Positions 50,653 through 61,829 of a DNA stretch of 64,000 bases are shown here, in pieces. The stretch is from Quillaja saponaria (taxonomy: Eukaryota; Streptophyta; Magnoliopsida; Fabales; Quillajaceae), in assembly GCA_029379385.1 (NCBI GenBank), contig CM055607.1, forward strand, positions 12,338,001-12,402,000, given 5' to 3'. The position numbers and the translations under genes were made by a program. The notes beneath the pieces were generated by a model. That model was not told the DNA's origin. It did not search any database and was given only the letters and a program-made list of their open reading frames with translations. The first letter of the stretch is position 1; the number at the start of each line of letters is the position of its first letter.

Positions 50653-51648
50653 CTACAAATCCAACGGCTCTGATTTCACGCCCGCTTCCCCAGGCTGCAG
50701 GTGTAGCCTCAACACTGTCTCTTCTTCCGCGGATCCTCCCTCGTCCTCTCTCGCTCTCTTAACACCAATCCCTACACCGAACAGTTTTGGACTCATTTCT
50801 TCCCCTTCCTCCCTGGCGTTCTCGCCAGAAAACCGTCTCACCGGCATTAGATCAAGTGGTTTCTCCCCTGAAATACCACTCCCCCTAGCTTCGACTCCGC
50901 TCCCTAATTGGGATTGAGCGTAATTCGACATTAAAGAGAATATATTGTTGCAAAGAGATCTCATCTCCGCTACTTCTCTCGTCAATTCAACGTTCTCTCT
51001 TCTCAACCTCTTGTTCTCGTCTATTAGCTCAGCCGGAGCTAACAACGGCGATGAGTTTGACGAAATCACTTGTTCTTCTCCCGAATTAGAAGGTGATATT
51101 ATTGGTCTCACTGCTGGTATAGCTGTCACCGGTACCGGTGATCCTACCACCACATTCACCGGCGGTGATGATGCCGATGCCGATCCTGTCGGTGTTGAAT
51201 TTTTTCGTCGCTGAATTTCGCATAGAAGCCGTTTCTCTCCTCTACGGAAAAATTCGTTCGAGAATTCCCACCGATCAGATACAACTTTTCTGAATCCCTA
51301 CAAATCCAAAAGAACAAATTAATCCACCAAAAATGGAAAAATCAATTGCAATTCATAAAATTCAAAAGTAATCGATTTAGAGGTAATTATGATAATTACA
51401 TAGGTGTTGAGCTGCCGAACGAAGCTGGAGAAATTATTGTGCTTAAAATATTTCGGTAACAAATCTCTTGCGAAACTGGTAGGGTTCCAAACTACGAACG
51501 TTGATCCATCTTCGTTCCACGAAATCACATCGTCAATTGTTTTATCATCAACTAGCTGATAAGTTTTAGCTAAAAACGGCGTCGGTAGAGATCTCTGAGA
51601 CTCACCGGCCGTGGACACACCGTTGTGTTCCACCGGCGGCGGTGCCAT
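50653..51648 (-). CDS. HSFB2B: Class B heat stress transcription factor, HSFB2b-like, 297 aa, two exons
   Basis: Nuclear DNA-binding protein. Class B HSFs lack the activator motif of class A and mostly repress or co-regulate heat-response genes. Exons on the minus strand: 51400-51648 and 50653-51297, with the intron inside the DNA-binding domain after LNTY, the conserved HSF position. The DNA-binding domain (about 21-114) starts [14 protein letters not shown], includes [20 protein letters not shown] and ends [18 protein letters not shown] coiled-coil HR-A/B follows ([20 protein letters not shown]). The class B repression motif [13 protein letters not shown] is near the C-terminus. The end is SEPLDL. 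Assignment to B2b rather than B2a rests on recalled similarity. Confidence 0.93.
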
Positions 51649-51782
51649 AACTAAAGCCGCCTAACCTAAGAATTATACAGGAGATTCGTTAATTAATCTC
51701 CCTTTGACATTTTGATAGGGTGATTGGAGAAAGAGAGAGAGAACGAATTGAGCGTTGAGATTGTGAAGATTGGTTTTGGTAG

Positions 51783-51795
51783 TTCTAGAAGGTTC
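51783..51795. promoter_or_regulatory. Heat shock element upstream of the HSF gene
   Basis: TTCTAGAAGGTTC is a perfect three-block TTCnnGAAnnTTC element, 135 bp upstream of the start codon. It suggests the gene is itself controlled by HSFs. Confidence 0.65.
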
Positions 51796-51891
51796 GTACA
51801 GGAATTTATGAAAGGAAATAAGGAGATAGGTGAGTGTTGGAAAGAAAATAGAAAGGAAAGACGAGAAGCTACTGCCAACTACGTTGTGTCC

Positions 51892-51907
51892 TTCCTCGAG
51901 AAGCTTC
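51892..51907. promoter_or_regulatory. Second heat shock element
   Basis: GAAGCTTC (51900-51907) is a GAAnnTTC pair. TTC at 51892-51894 is imperfectly spaced. It lies about 250 bp upstream of the HSF start codon. Confidence 0.45.
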
Positions 51908-53610
51908 CGTGTCCCGTCTTGTTTCCCATCAATTTACTGTTTGGTAACTTCCACACATTCAGCCAAAAACGACAGAGGGTTACTAGGTCCTTCTAGTAAC
52001 TTGTATAGTCCTTTTACGATTCTTTTTTCCTTGTACATAAACTGTTTTGTACGAATCAAATTATTAAAAAGTAAAAACAATTTTTTTGGCAATAATTTTA
52101 ATTAATGAATTTTTAATTTCAGTATATCTCAAATTTCAAATTTCTGTTTGAGCCCGGCAAACAGCAAATTATATATTTTTTTTTGGTAAAGTAAAACTGA
52201 AAATTGTCATGACATAAATATCAAGTAACTTTCTTTAACAGAAAACAAGTTATGCATGCTTGAGGTAATAGTGTAAATGAATTACACATGCCTTTTAATG
52301 CATGGTTTTAGTACCCACTTTTTAAATGGGAGTACTTTATATTTCTCCTCTTATCCAAAATATAATATAATTTTTAGAACTAAAGACAATGATAAAGGAA
52401 AAAAAGAAAAACGTCAAAATTAAGGATTTTGCACTGTTTGTGTGATTTTATATATCAACTCATAGTTCATGTGTATGACAAATTAAATATTTTTATTCCT
52501 TTTAGAAAAATTTCCTAAATAATATATAAAATAATCAATTTATCAATTTTTATTTTTTATTTTTTATTTTTCACAAATATCCTATTTGGATTGTGTCTTT
52601 ATAAGTATTTTCTTATATACTGAAACTCTTAACATTACAGAAATTGAAATCAAGTGACTCTTACTACTTAGCTACGTCTTGTGAATAATTTGTCCATTTT
52701 TTCTGTTGCCTTGGCCAAAAAACTGTAAAAAATGAAAATATAAATAAAATAAAGCCAAAACCCTATTACTACTGATTTATTTTTCCTGATATCCAGCACC
52801 GTAAGGGTCCTTAAGGTCCAAATCGTACCTTCACGGTCACCTTATCATGAATGAATACGGAGGCCAGGAATATTTAATGCACAAAACGCAGCCCGCACCT
52901 TGATAGGCTTATCCTTTGTGGGGGAATGTCCCATTTCCCGTTCACAAAAGCTAAATCATCAGGAAAGCTATTTCTTTTTGTGAATTCTTGGGTACATGGT
53001 TATTAGTTAGATGTCATTTTAATTTAAGATTTATTAAGAATAACCAAACAAAATTGGGAAAAAGGGAAATGGTGTCCGCTTCAGGATACATAAGCACTAG
53101 GCAGTAAAACATGATTATAACTTTCTTATTTCTCAAAATACCCAAGCTTTTGTTTACATGCAATTATTTTATATAACTTATATTATGACTGTAAGCTTTT
53201 GACTTTAAATTTCATCTGTTATGGCAAAACAACTAGTAGCAGCAGCTGGTAAGGGACGTTAATATTTAAATACTATGTCCCGATAACAGCCAGCAAAGCA
53301 CTCTTTTAATAGGATTATCAAATAAAAGTTTGATGCATGGTAGACAAATAACTAGAAAAAGCTTTGGAGCAACTCAACATTGAAATGACACTAATACGCC
53401 AACCAACCCAGCGATCAGTTTGATAACTTCAACCATTACTCATAGGACATCACTTTAGCAGTAAATGTACAAAACTCCAAATTCTTTGACAGAAATTAGG
53501 GCACTCTAATAAATTTCAAGTATTCTATCATCAATGTTGAAATTCAATTAATCTCCATGACTAAACTACGAAGAATGTCCAAAAGCATTGATACTCAACT
53601 TTACAGACCA

Positions 53611-53772
53611 GTTTCTCATCTTACCATGACCAGTGGCAAACAGCACTCCTATAAGCCTGTCGTGTGATCACTAGATTAAACTAATTAAACGGTTTCTCAT
53701 CTTACCATGACCAGTGGCAACCAGCACTCCTATAAGCCTGTCGTGTGATCACTAGATTAAACTAATTAAACG
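53611..53772. repeat. 81-bp direct tandem duplication
   Basis: Two head-to-tail copies, 53611-53691 and 53692-53772, start GTTTCTCATCTTACCATGAC and end CTAATTAAACG. They differ by a single base (GGCAAACAG versus GGCAACCAG), so the duplication is recent. Non-coding. Confidence 0.92.
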
Positions 53773-53838
53773 GAAACTTAATCAGCTAAAAAGGGTTATA
53801 CACTTTTTGCAGTAAAACGGAATACCATTCTAAGAAAA

Positions 53839-53877
<39 letters not shown>

Positions 53878-56113
53878 GATTTTACAACTATAGCAGACAC
53901 AAAAACAAGTTCCAGATAAACCACTGCAAATATTTGGGTTAAATTAGATTTTATAAATCCTACAGAACAATTATGGATTACTTTCCATGATAGGAACAAC
54001 CAAAACACCAAGCATGCTGCATCTATCACAAGTTTAACATGTCTAGGAGTAGGATTACCCCTACAAAATGGATTTAAAGAAGCTATTTATTCATTCACAT
54101 ATCAGTTCTCTGGAAATATTCAAAACCTAACACTCTCAATGCATGTCAGGTCCTTCTAATGTGCTTTTAACTCATATTTCTTCCGTCATTTTAAGAAACA
54201 TTGATGACATCACAATCAACATACACTACACTAATTCAAAGCATTACTTTGAATACTACATGTGAAATATTTTTATTAACATGTTTGTAACAACTTATTC
54301 CTCAGACTCTTTGTTTAGTACGTGTAAAATAAATGAAACCATAAACAAAACTAGAATTTGCATATTAGATTCTTCACAGTCTTGTTCTATAATATAGACT
54401 TGCTTATAAGCTTGCATCAACTAATTATAAAGATAAGTTATATTTTTTCTCTACAAAAATTTAGTGCTAATATTTTTTTGGTCATAGAGAAGTTAGACTG
54501 CAACTTTTCTTAAAATGTCCTTTAAGTTTATTTTTAAATATTTCTAGACGTCATTAACTATACTGATACCATTTGATAGGAAACACAAGAGTGAAACATC
54601 AGGAGTCATGGAACAAGGAAGAAATCTAAGTAACAGGTGCTTCATTAATCTTCTACTGTACACTTCTTAGTTCATCCTTGAACCTATTGGATAAAGATAA
54701 CAAATTCATAACTTATTCAAAATACGTAACAGCCAATGCTAATCCTAATTTATTAGAAATATGTTATCTTTAACTTTCCATAGCAGCCAAACACCTTCAC
54801 ATTTACAACAGCAGTATTGTAATAACACTTACATATCAGTGCTTTTCATTAGAATCTCAAACTCTCATCCACAGGCAGTATCAGACTTGCTGTACTCAGA
54901 CCAAAGGAGTGACGAAAGAGAAAATATGACCTAACTTGCACTATGCCATTATTTTTACCAGTTCAACACATAACAAGTCAGCACAGTGCATCTAAAGTAA
55001 ATTTAAAGCACTCTATGAAATAGTCTTCTACCAAATTAAATCTTTTGGCGAGGAAACCAAATACAGATCAATTTATAATGGAACTAACACAGCACCAAGA
55101 TGGAGAGTAGGGATGAGACAGATTAAAGAGATAGGAGAGAGAAACTAGAGAGAAACTAGAGAGATGAAGGGAAAGAGGGATGCCACTAGGGCAACAAGAC
55201 ACATGATAACTCAATGACTGAATACTAAAATACATAATATGCTTTTATATAAACAAACAGAACCCTACTACTAATAACCCTATCATAATTCCAAAATAAA
55301 TCATAATTATTTTAAAGATCCTGATTACTAATGAGTCATAATTGACCCCAATTCCTAAGTTATAATTCTAATCCCTAAACGTTGAACCCTAAAACCTAGA
55401 AATACAATTAATTCAAAATCCTGAATTGCAAATAAAACCATATTATATCTTGATACACCATAAGGAAGTTATGTTGACTGCCATAACATAATGCCTAGAA
55501 TTTATGTATAAACCAATTATGATAGTTTTTAAAATAACTTCAACAAACTATTTAAGGATTTCTTTAAATAGCACTTCATAAACACATGCACCTTGTGGCT
55601 TTGATTGCTAAAACTGTATAATACATGATCGTAAGGTAGCATCAAATACCTGTAACATGTATCATTAAATACAGTTTCATTTTATAAGAACTTACACATA
55701 AACAAAAGCATGATTTTCTGGAATCATTCTAAGCATGAATATAACTTTGATGTGTCAAAAATTATGACTGAAACATGATTAAGAAAGAAAGGTCAAGTAT
55801 TCAACTAGGTGAAAAGGTGCATTGTATGGATAGAAAGTGACATGCTGACATATTTCTGACGATGTAGTCTTATGGTAGTCAGCAATAAGAATAAGACTCA
55901 TTTGACAAAAAATGACAGACATGTCATCAAAAAGAGTTAACTTGGGAGAGTTTGAGGTCACCTAACAAATCACAGTGCTTAAATCAATAAAATTTCTGTT
56001 ACAAGCAGAACACTCCCCTTTCAGAATTCTGTAACAGTACACCAAAAGGCTAATTGAACAGTCCAAGAAAAATGCTGTCCATACTTCTCAATTAAAGAAA
56101 AAGGTTAAATCCA

Positions 56114-57541
56114 TCAAGAAACATATAAAATTCCATGGCGATGCAGTAGAAGGATCACTGAAGTTAGTACAGCCCAAACAAAGGCCACCCACCAAGCCAT
56201 AAAAAGAGCAACTTCTTTCACAAATGCAGAGTAAGGCAGTAGACTAGTTATGAAAGGCAAATTTTCAAAGGAACAACCACCAATCTGAGATAAGCCAAGA
56301 AAGAGAAGTACCAGGACTGGCGGTGCAAGAAACTGCAAAGCTGCAAGACACAAGTAGTGATTATGCAGAAAAACTTTAGCCCTACTAAAGTCCAAGTCAG
56401 GAACCTTGCTAGCGTGCAGCCTCTGGTACCAACATAACAATGCTTCGTTCAGATACATTTGCAAGTTTGAGCGCAATGTCACAATCTGCAAGAGACTTGA
56501 AATTAACAAACAGCAGAGCCTAAACTTAATAAAATCTGATCGTGACAACCCATTTCCTACCAACTTCTCAGAATCTTCAATGTTACTCGCCCAACTTGTT
56601 CTCTGACGGTTACTATCTCTAGTGTTAACAAGAATCTCAGTTAATGGGTTAATCCAAAGCAACACCGCAAATATATTCAAAATATTGTTTGCATGTAGAA
56701 TCATTCGGGTAAACCATCCACAAGTTATCATAGACAAATTGCAACGGAGCTGATCAGTTCCAAGCCAAAATGACCGTGCAAATTTTGTTGCCGGCATAAA
56801 CAAAAGACCAGCAAGGAGTCCCATAATAACCGTAATGGAAGACCTTCCAAAACCATCAATTGAACCAAAATTAAAGTCCAAAACCGAAGAAGCCATCTCA
56901 GAACAAATCAGAAGCCCTAACATGAGCCCTAAACCCCCACAAAGGACACTCAGTTGCTTCTCCGATCTCCTCGATGCCGATTTCTCAAAGGAAATCTTTG
57001 TAAGCAACATAAACAACTTACCAACACCCAAACCCCCCAACAGAACTGGAACAAGAACCCCATTAGCCAGAAACCCAGATTTCTTAGATACATTCAAGTA
57101 ATTCTGAAGCAATATACAAGAAAGAGCGATAAACGAGATAGTAAAAGCACTACGATACTCATCGATATAGAGACGAGATTGAAGATGGCCTTCGTCCAGT
57201 TTCAACCTGAAGATCTGCGCATTGTTTTCATCAAAGTCCACCTTCTCCTTAGACTTATTCCTCTTTCTGAGCTCAGCTCCGGTTTTGGAAGATAAATTCT
57301 GATAACCCTCGATCCCAGAACCCGAATTGGAGCTACCGGGACGTCGAATAGCAGCTTTGACGCCATTGCCCTGACCGACGGTATCTGGGTGGATGTAGGT
57401 GTGGACACCTTGGAGAAAAACGGTAGGAATCTTGAAGAAGGTGAGGATGAGAGTGAGAGAGAGTGATAGTAATGCGTGAAGTATTAGATTCTTGTAGGAT
57501 AACAAGAATTGGATCATGGTTTTAATCAGAGAGACCACCAC
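56114..57541 (-). CDS. TMEM161-family multi-pass membrane protein, 475 aa (467 from the second Met), single exon
   Basis: A homologue of animal TMEM161A/B, a conserved multi-pass membrane protein of poorly known function in plants. The frame has a hydrophobic N-terminal segment (LHALLSLSLTLILTFFKIPT) followed by FLQGVHTYIHPDTVGQG. A cytosolic basic/acidic stretch (ELRKRNKSKEKVDFDENNAQ) comes next, then LYIDEYRSAFTISF and at least seven more hydrophobic helices, ending LHRHGILYVS. Length is close to the ~479 aa of the animal proteins. Two starts are possible: Met at 57541 and Met at 57517 (MIQFLLSYKNLILHALL); the second resembles the family N-terminus more. Family call is from recalled similarity of the LYIDEYR and FARSFWLG regions. 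Confidence 0.8.
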   Translation of the reverse strand: MVVSLIKTMIQFLLSYKNLILHALLSLSLTLILTFFKIPTVFLQGVHTYIHPDTVGQGNGVKAAIRRPGSSNSGSGIEGYQNLSSKTGAELRKRNKSKEKVDFDENNAQIFRLKLDEGHLQSRLYIDEYRSAFTISFIALSCILLQNYLNVSKKSGFLANGVLVPVLLGGLGVGKLFMLLTKISFEKSASRRSEKQLSVLCGGLGLMLGLLICSEMASSVLDFNFGSIDGFGRSSITVIMGLLAGLLFMPATKFARSFWLGTDQLRCNLSMITCGWFTRMILHANNILNIFAVLLWINPLTEILVNTRDSNRQRTSWASNIEDSEKLVGNGLSRSDFIKFRLCCLLISSLLQIVTLRSNLQMYLNEALLCWYQRLHASKVPDLDFSRAKVFLHNHYLCLAALQFLAPPVLVLLFLGLSQIGGCSFENLPFITSLLPYSAFVKEVALFMAWWVAFVWAVLTSVILLLHRHGILYVS

Positions 57542-60490
57542 TCTTCAGGTTCAGGACTTTGGTCTGGGTTCTTTGTTCAAAAACCAAAATTTGGTAAAGG
57601 GTATAGGAGGTCTTTGAGCTGTTCAGGAGTTGGGATCCACTGCGTTGCGGCCTATTGCCCCTACTAATACTTATATTATTGGTGACATGCATTTTATACC
57701 TACATTTTATGCCTAATTTCCGTAATAAATGCATGAATTTTCAACTCATATATTACGTGGAAGAAGTTCATATATTGGTTATAAAAAAAAAGTTAAAACA
57801 TTTTCATTGAGTATTAATGTATCAAAAAATTATAATCAGTTCATTTAATTTTTAAGTGTATGAAAACTATGATTATAATTCTAACACTGCTAGAAATATA
57901 AGATGTGATGTTATACCATTTTTTACTAATTTTAAATATAAAAAATCGTTTGATTAGCAGAATATGTTTCAAGATATGTAAGAATAATAATCACTGCAAG
58001 ACCTCTCCACAATTGGGGCTCAAATTGATCATTAATTTTATATGGATTTAAGTTTCGCACTTAGTTAGGGTTGATGGAAGGAAAGGAGAGAGTCCACCTA
58101 GATAGAGAGGAGAGGGTATGTATTATTTTTCTTCATTTGGAAATATTTTTTAAAAAGATAGAAAAGAAATGAAAGGGTACATAAATTCTTATAAAATTTA
58201 GTATTTTTAATTATCTAAATTAGAAGGACAAGATAAAGTACATTATATTTTTGGTATATTGTGATTAATATATCGCATTATTTATATTAAATACCTACTA
58301 ATATCTAAAAAATATTTGTAAGAGTGTAATAGTAAAATTTATATAATAATATACTATCTTCTTTTCTTTTCTTTGCTCCTAGCTCAAACAAGAAATATAC
58401 CTTATTATTTTTTCTCATCTTTTTTTTTTTTTAATTTTCAAATAAACCGAAAGATAAGTATCATTTTTTCTCTGCTCTCCTCTCATCTTCGAGTGTTACA
58501 TAATTTTACTGTATAATTATGTAATAAAAAGAATAGGAATATATTATTACATCATTTTACTATTACACTCTTAACAAAATTTTATTTAGATATTAATTCA
58601 TATTTAATAAAAAAAAATAAGAATATATTAATCACAACAGAGAAAAATTATCATGTACCATCTTCTCTTTTTTTCTCTCCCTCGTTCCCCTCAATCCAAA
58701 TATACCCTTAAACTTAATGCTAAAACTTGATTGATCAACACACTCGCTCAAGCTCATATGAACGTAGCAGTATAAGTATTTCAAGCAAGATTGGGCTGGC
58801 AGTTGGCCCATTAGGCTTATTGCTTTACATGTCCAGGAAGATTATTTGTTGCTTATGGGCTCCGCCTTTGCTTATATTATCTTTGCGTTGCATATTTGCA
58901 TTAACATGTTTATAAAATTATTAGTTTTTTTGTGATATCGTACGTTTTCATATGAATCTTATTCATCATATATTTTATTAATATTACAAAAATTATGATA
59001 AAAAAATATCAATAACCATAAACTAATTATAATATTATTTATATTAAAATAAGAAAGAATTAAAAAAAATAAAATAATTAAATAAATAATCTAATTAAAA
59101 TAAAATAATAATTAAAAACTATTTATGTTATAGTAAAATTCATAAGGATATTTAAGAAAATAAAATTTATTCTACTAAACCACTTTTATATAAAAAATAA
59201 ATAAATAAATTTACAAAAAAAATTCATAAATTCTTAAATATATATATATATATATGTATATAATATTTAATTCTTAAAATAGAAGATGAATTAAAAATTA
59301 AAACAATAACTCGTATTAAATTTATTTAATATTTTTTTAATTTATAATACTTAGAAAAAATATAAATTTTGAAAGGAAATACAAAATATTATAATTATTT
59401 CTATCAAATTAACCAAATAGAAAAATTCAATGTTAACTACTATTAACATATAATTATGAACACATAAAAATATTATAAATTATTAAAAATTAAAATAATA
59501 ATATTATAATCCTAAAAACACAATTAATATTTCTTTCAAATCATAATAATTTTTTAAATTGTAATTCATAAATTTAAGAAAAACTTAAAAAATTTATGAT
59601 CATTAGTAACTTATTAAGCAAAAAATTTAAGAAAGTTAATTAATTACTACTAATATATAATTATAAAAAAATTATTCAGATTAAAATAAAATTAATAATT
59701 ATAAAATAATTATAATCCTATTTCTAACAAAATAACAAATGAAAAGAGTATTTAAAGAAATAATTTTTTTCTTAAATTACTTTTTACATATAATATAGAT
59801 ATAGATTAGTTAAATATATATTCTTCTGAAATCAAGAGGCTGTAATATTTGGCATCTTTTCTAATCCAAGATTATTGGTAATTCTTGGTACATATCTTCG
59901 GCTCTCTTTTATTCTGAAAATCGTTATACGTACAAACGAAAGCAGAAGATATTTTGAACCAAAACTCAACTATTTTAGAATCCCGGGGACGTTTCACATC
60001 ATGAGCATCTGAGATCTTTGATGAGAGAGAGAGGGAGATATGGAGAGAAATACTTGAAAAGAAAAGATTAAGCAACCAAATCTATTATGATATGGATAAG
60101 ATTTTCCCAATAGATTAAGAGATCAAATACTCTTTCTTTGTACTTGTCTCCATTATGTTCTACTTCATCTCTATTTATAACTTGTATCATGCTTGAAATG
60201 GTTCCACTGCTGTTCGAGAGATAAAAATGGAAAAAGGTCAAGAAAAAGAAAATATCTAACCAAAAAGCTCAAAGAACCATAGGATTATATAGAGAATGAA
60301 TGAAAGGTAAATTCTTCCATTAAAAAATATCCAAACAAACAAAAATTACAAAAAGAAAAGAAAAAACATATATAAAAAGATCTAGCTAGGAAACAATCTC
60401 CTCCTTCATGATACTGATGATGCTACAACTACTATAAGAAGAATGTATCAGCTGACAGGTGCCACAGGTACACGAACATTACTTTTCTCC
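57542..60490. other. Intergenic, extremely AT-rich stretch
   Basis: Includes the TMEM161 promoter side. About 58.9-59.8 kb is almost pure A/T with short runs of AATAAA-like words. About 59870-60180 contains a CTCTCTCTC-rich stretch and Met-led frame on the minus strand without recognisable domain. No gene is called. Confidence 0.55.
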
Positions 60491-60496
60491 TTCTCA

Positions 60497-61603
60497 TCTT
60501 TTATTCTTTATCATCTCCATCACTAGTTCAATTCCATCTCTTCTATTTTCCAGTTGTGGGACCACCTGTGGGGACATATACCTGTTAATTTCCCATTGGT
60601 CTACCACATACTATGAATTATATTCAAAAATATCAACCAATAGTTATCACTAAAATAGTATCAAATCTTAATGAGTTTATTACATTATGTACAACTTTTG
60701 TTTCTAGCCATCTGATCATTATCCAATGGTTGAAAACTAAATGATTGTGTAAATGAAAATCTACCTTAATTATAAATCTTTTTAGTATCAATCCATAAAA
60801 ACACGATACTGTACATGAATATCTATAGAAATTAACCTGGTCTTTCAATGAATTGTAGGGGTGAGATGATACCCTCCCTTGTTCTCTTTTCAATCCTACG
60901 GTCCATTATAATTCTACCTCTGGGATCCATCAAATCTGTAAAATATCAACCAAAAAATAGAAAAAGAAAAAAAAGTGAGTTATTAATTATAGATTTAGCA
61001 AACAGAAAATGAGTTCATCTACAAATATCTCCCAAAAGCAAATTAGATATTTTGTAACCTTTACGTGCTGTTTGGATGGTCAGCATGATCAACATGACTA
61101 TTAATAATTAGTCAAATATATTTCACATATTAAAGTTAAATATTAATATTTTTTAATTACACGAACCTGAGAAAATTTCATAATATTAGAAAAACAAATT
61201 ATTTAACTGATATGCTAACATGCACCTTTATTATATAATTTGAACTATATAACTGATATGCTAACTGATATGCTAACATGCACCTTTATTATATAAGAAG
61301 AAAGCCGGCGGTGCTTGCTAAAATGCACCGCCGGCTTAGATTTTTGTATCTGATATGATTGCACAAGGGCAAACTAATATTACCTGTGGATGTATGCTTT
61401 CTTCTTCTCTGCTGTTGGTGAGATTTCAAATCCAATGTGGATTCGGAGCTATCTGGCAAGTAACGATCAAGACGGAGATCAAAGCGACTGTGATTCTCAA
61501 ACATTGTACGGACGAAGGAGGATTCCATGGTCTTGAGGAAGTCTAAGTGCTTCTCGTTCGTCCAAATTGATGGGGTTTCACGGGTGGCTATGTGCGACTC
61601 CAT
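60497..61603 (-). CDS. COR27/COR28-like cold- and clock-regulated protein; 3' exon unresolved
   Basis: COR27 and COR28 are small plant nuclear regulators linking cold, light and the clock. Exon 1 (61384-61603) encodes MESHIATRETPS followed by the motif WTNEKHLDFLKTMESSFV, then RLDRYLPDSSESTLDLK and a basic run QQQRRRKHTST. Its GT donor matches an acceptor at 60936, giving exon 2 (60837-60935): DLMDPRGRIIMDRRIEKRTR, then EGIISPLQFIERP. A downstream stretch on the minus strand (about 60497-60577) encodes QVVPQLENRRDGIELVMEMI, ending NKR and a stop; it looks like the family C-terminus but does not join exon 2 in frame with the splice sites I can see. Either a small exon or different splice sites are missing, or the transcript retains an intron. 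Family assignment is moderate, from recalled motifs. Confidence 0.68.
61302..61337. repeat. Perfect 13-bp GC-rich inverted repeat (hairpin) in the first intron of the COR27-like gene
   Basis: AAGCCGGCGGTGC (61302-61314) and GCACCGCCGGCTT (61325-61337) are exact reverse complements with a 10-base loop. It stands out in a very AT-rich intron, less than 50 bases from the splice donor. Confidence 0.9.
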
Positions 61604-61699
61604 TTTATTCTGAAATGGCTCGCCGGTGAAAGAAAAGGTTCCGATTGGTGGTTGAGTGTTGTATTGGTTGAAGTTGGAGTTTATAGGGGGTTCTGGGGT

Positions 61700-61709
61700 T
61701 TTATATAGA
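61700..61709 (-). promoter_or_regulatory. Probable TATA box of the COR27-like gene
   Basis: The minus strand reads CTATATAAAACCCC, about 100 bp upstream of the start codon. Confidence 0.6.
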
Positions 61710-61823
61710 GTAGGGCAAAGTTATGAATGTGGGATGGTGCTTCATTTTTTTTCCGTTGAAAATATTGGTTAGGTGGTCCAGAAATGAGAGTATAGGACGC
61801 ACATACTCGCTGTAGTCATCAGA

Positions 61824-61829
61824 CACGTG
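61824..61829. promoter_or_regulatory. G-box (CACGTG) upstream of the COR27-like gene
   Basis: GACACGTGTTC, about 220 bp upstream of the start. G-boxes bind bZIP and bHLH light regulators such as HY5 and PIFs, which are known to control Arabidopsis COR27/28. Function here is inference. Confidence 0.55.

Larger units (their letters stand above)
51649..56113. other. Intergenic between the HSF and TMEM161 genes
   Basis: AT-rich region with the HSF promoter at its left end. It contains an 81-bp tandem duplication (53611-53772), an (AT)n microsatellite (about 53847-53876) and, at about 55090-55400, sequence with an AGAGAG-rich stretch and an LTR-like TTTATATAAACAAACAGAACCC. No complete transposon or gene could be bounded. 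Confidence 0.55.

Noticed and set aside
59872..60075. Minus-strand frame with Ser/Leu-rich start
   Set aside because: Encoded by a CT-repeat tract; no domain or conserved motif recognised.
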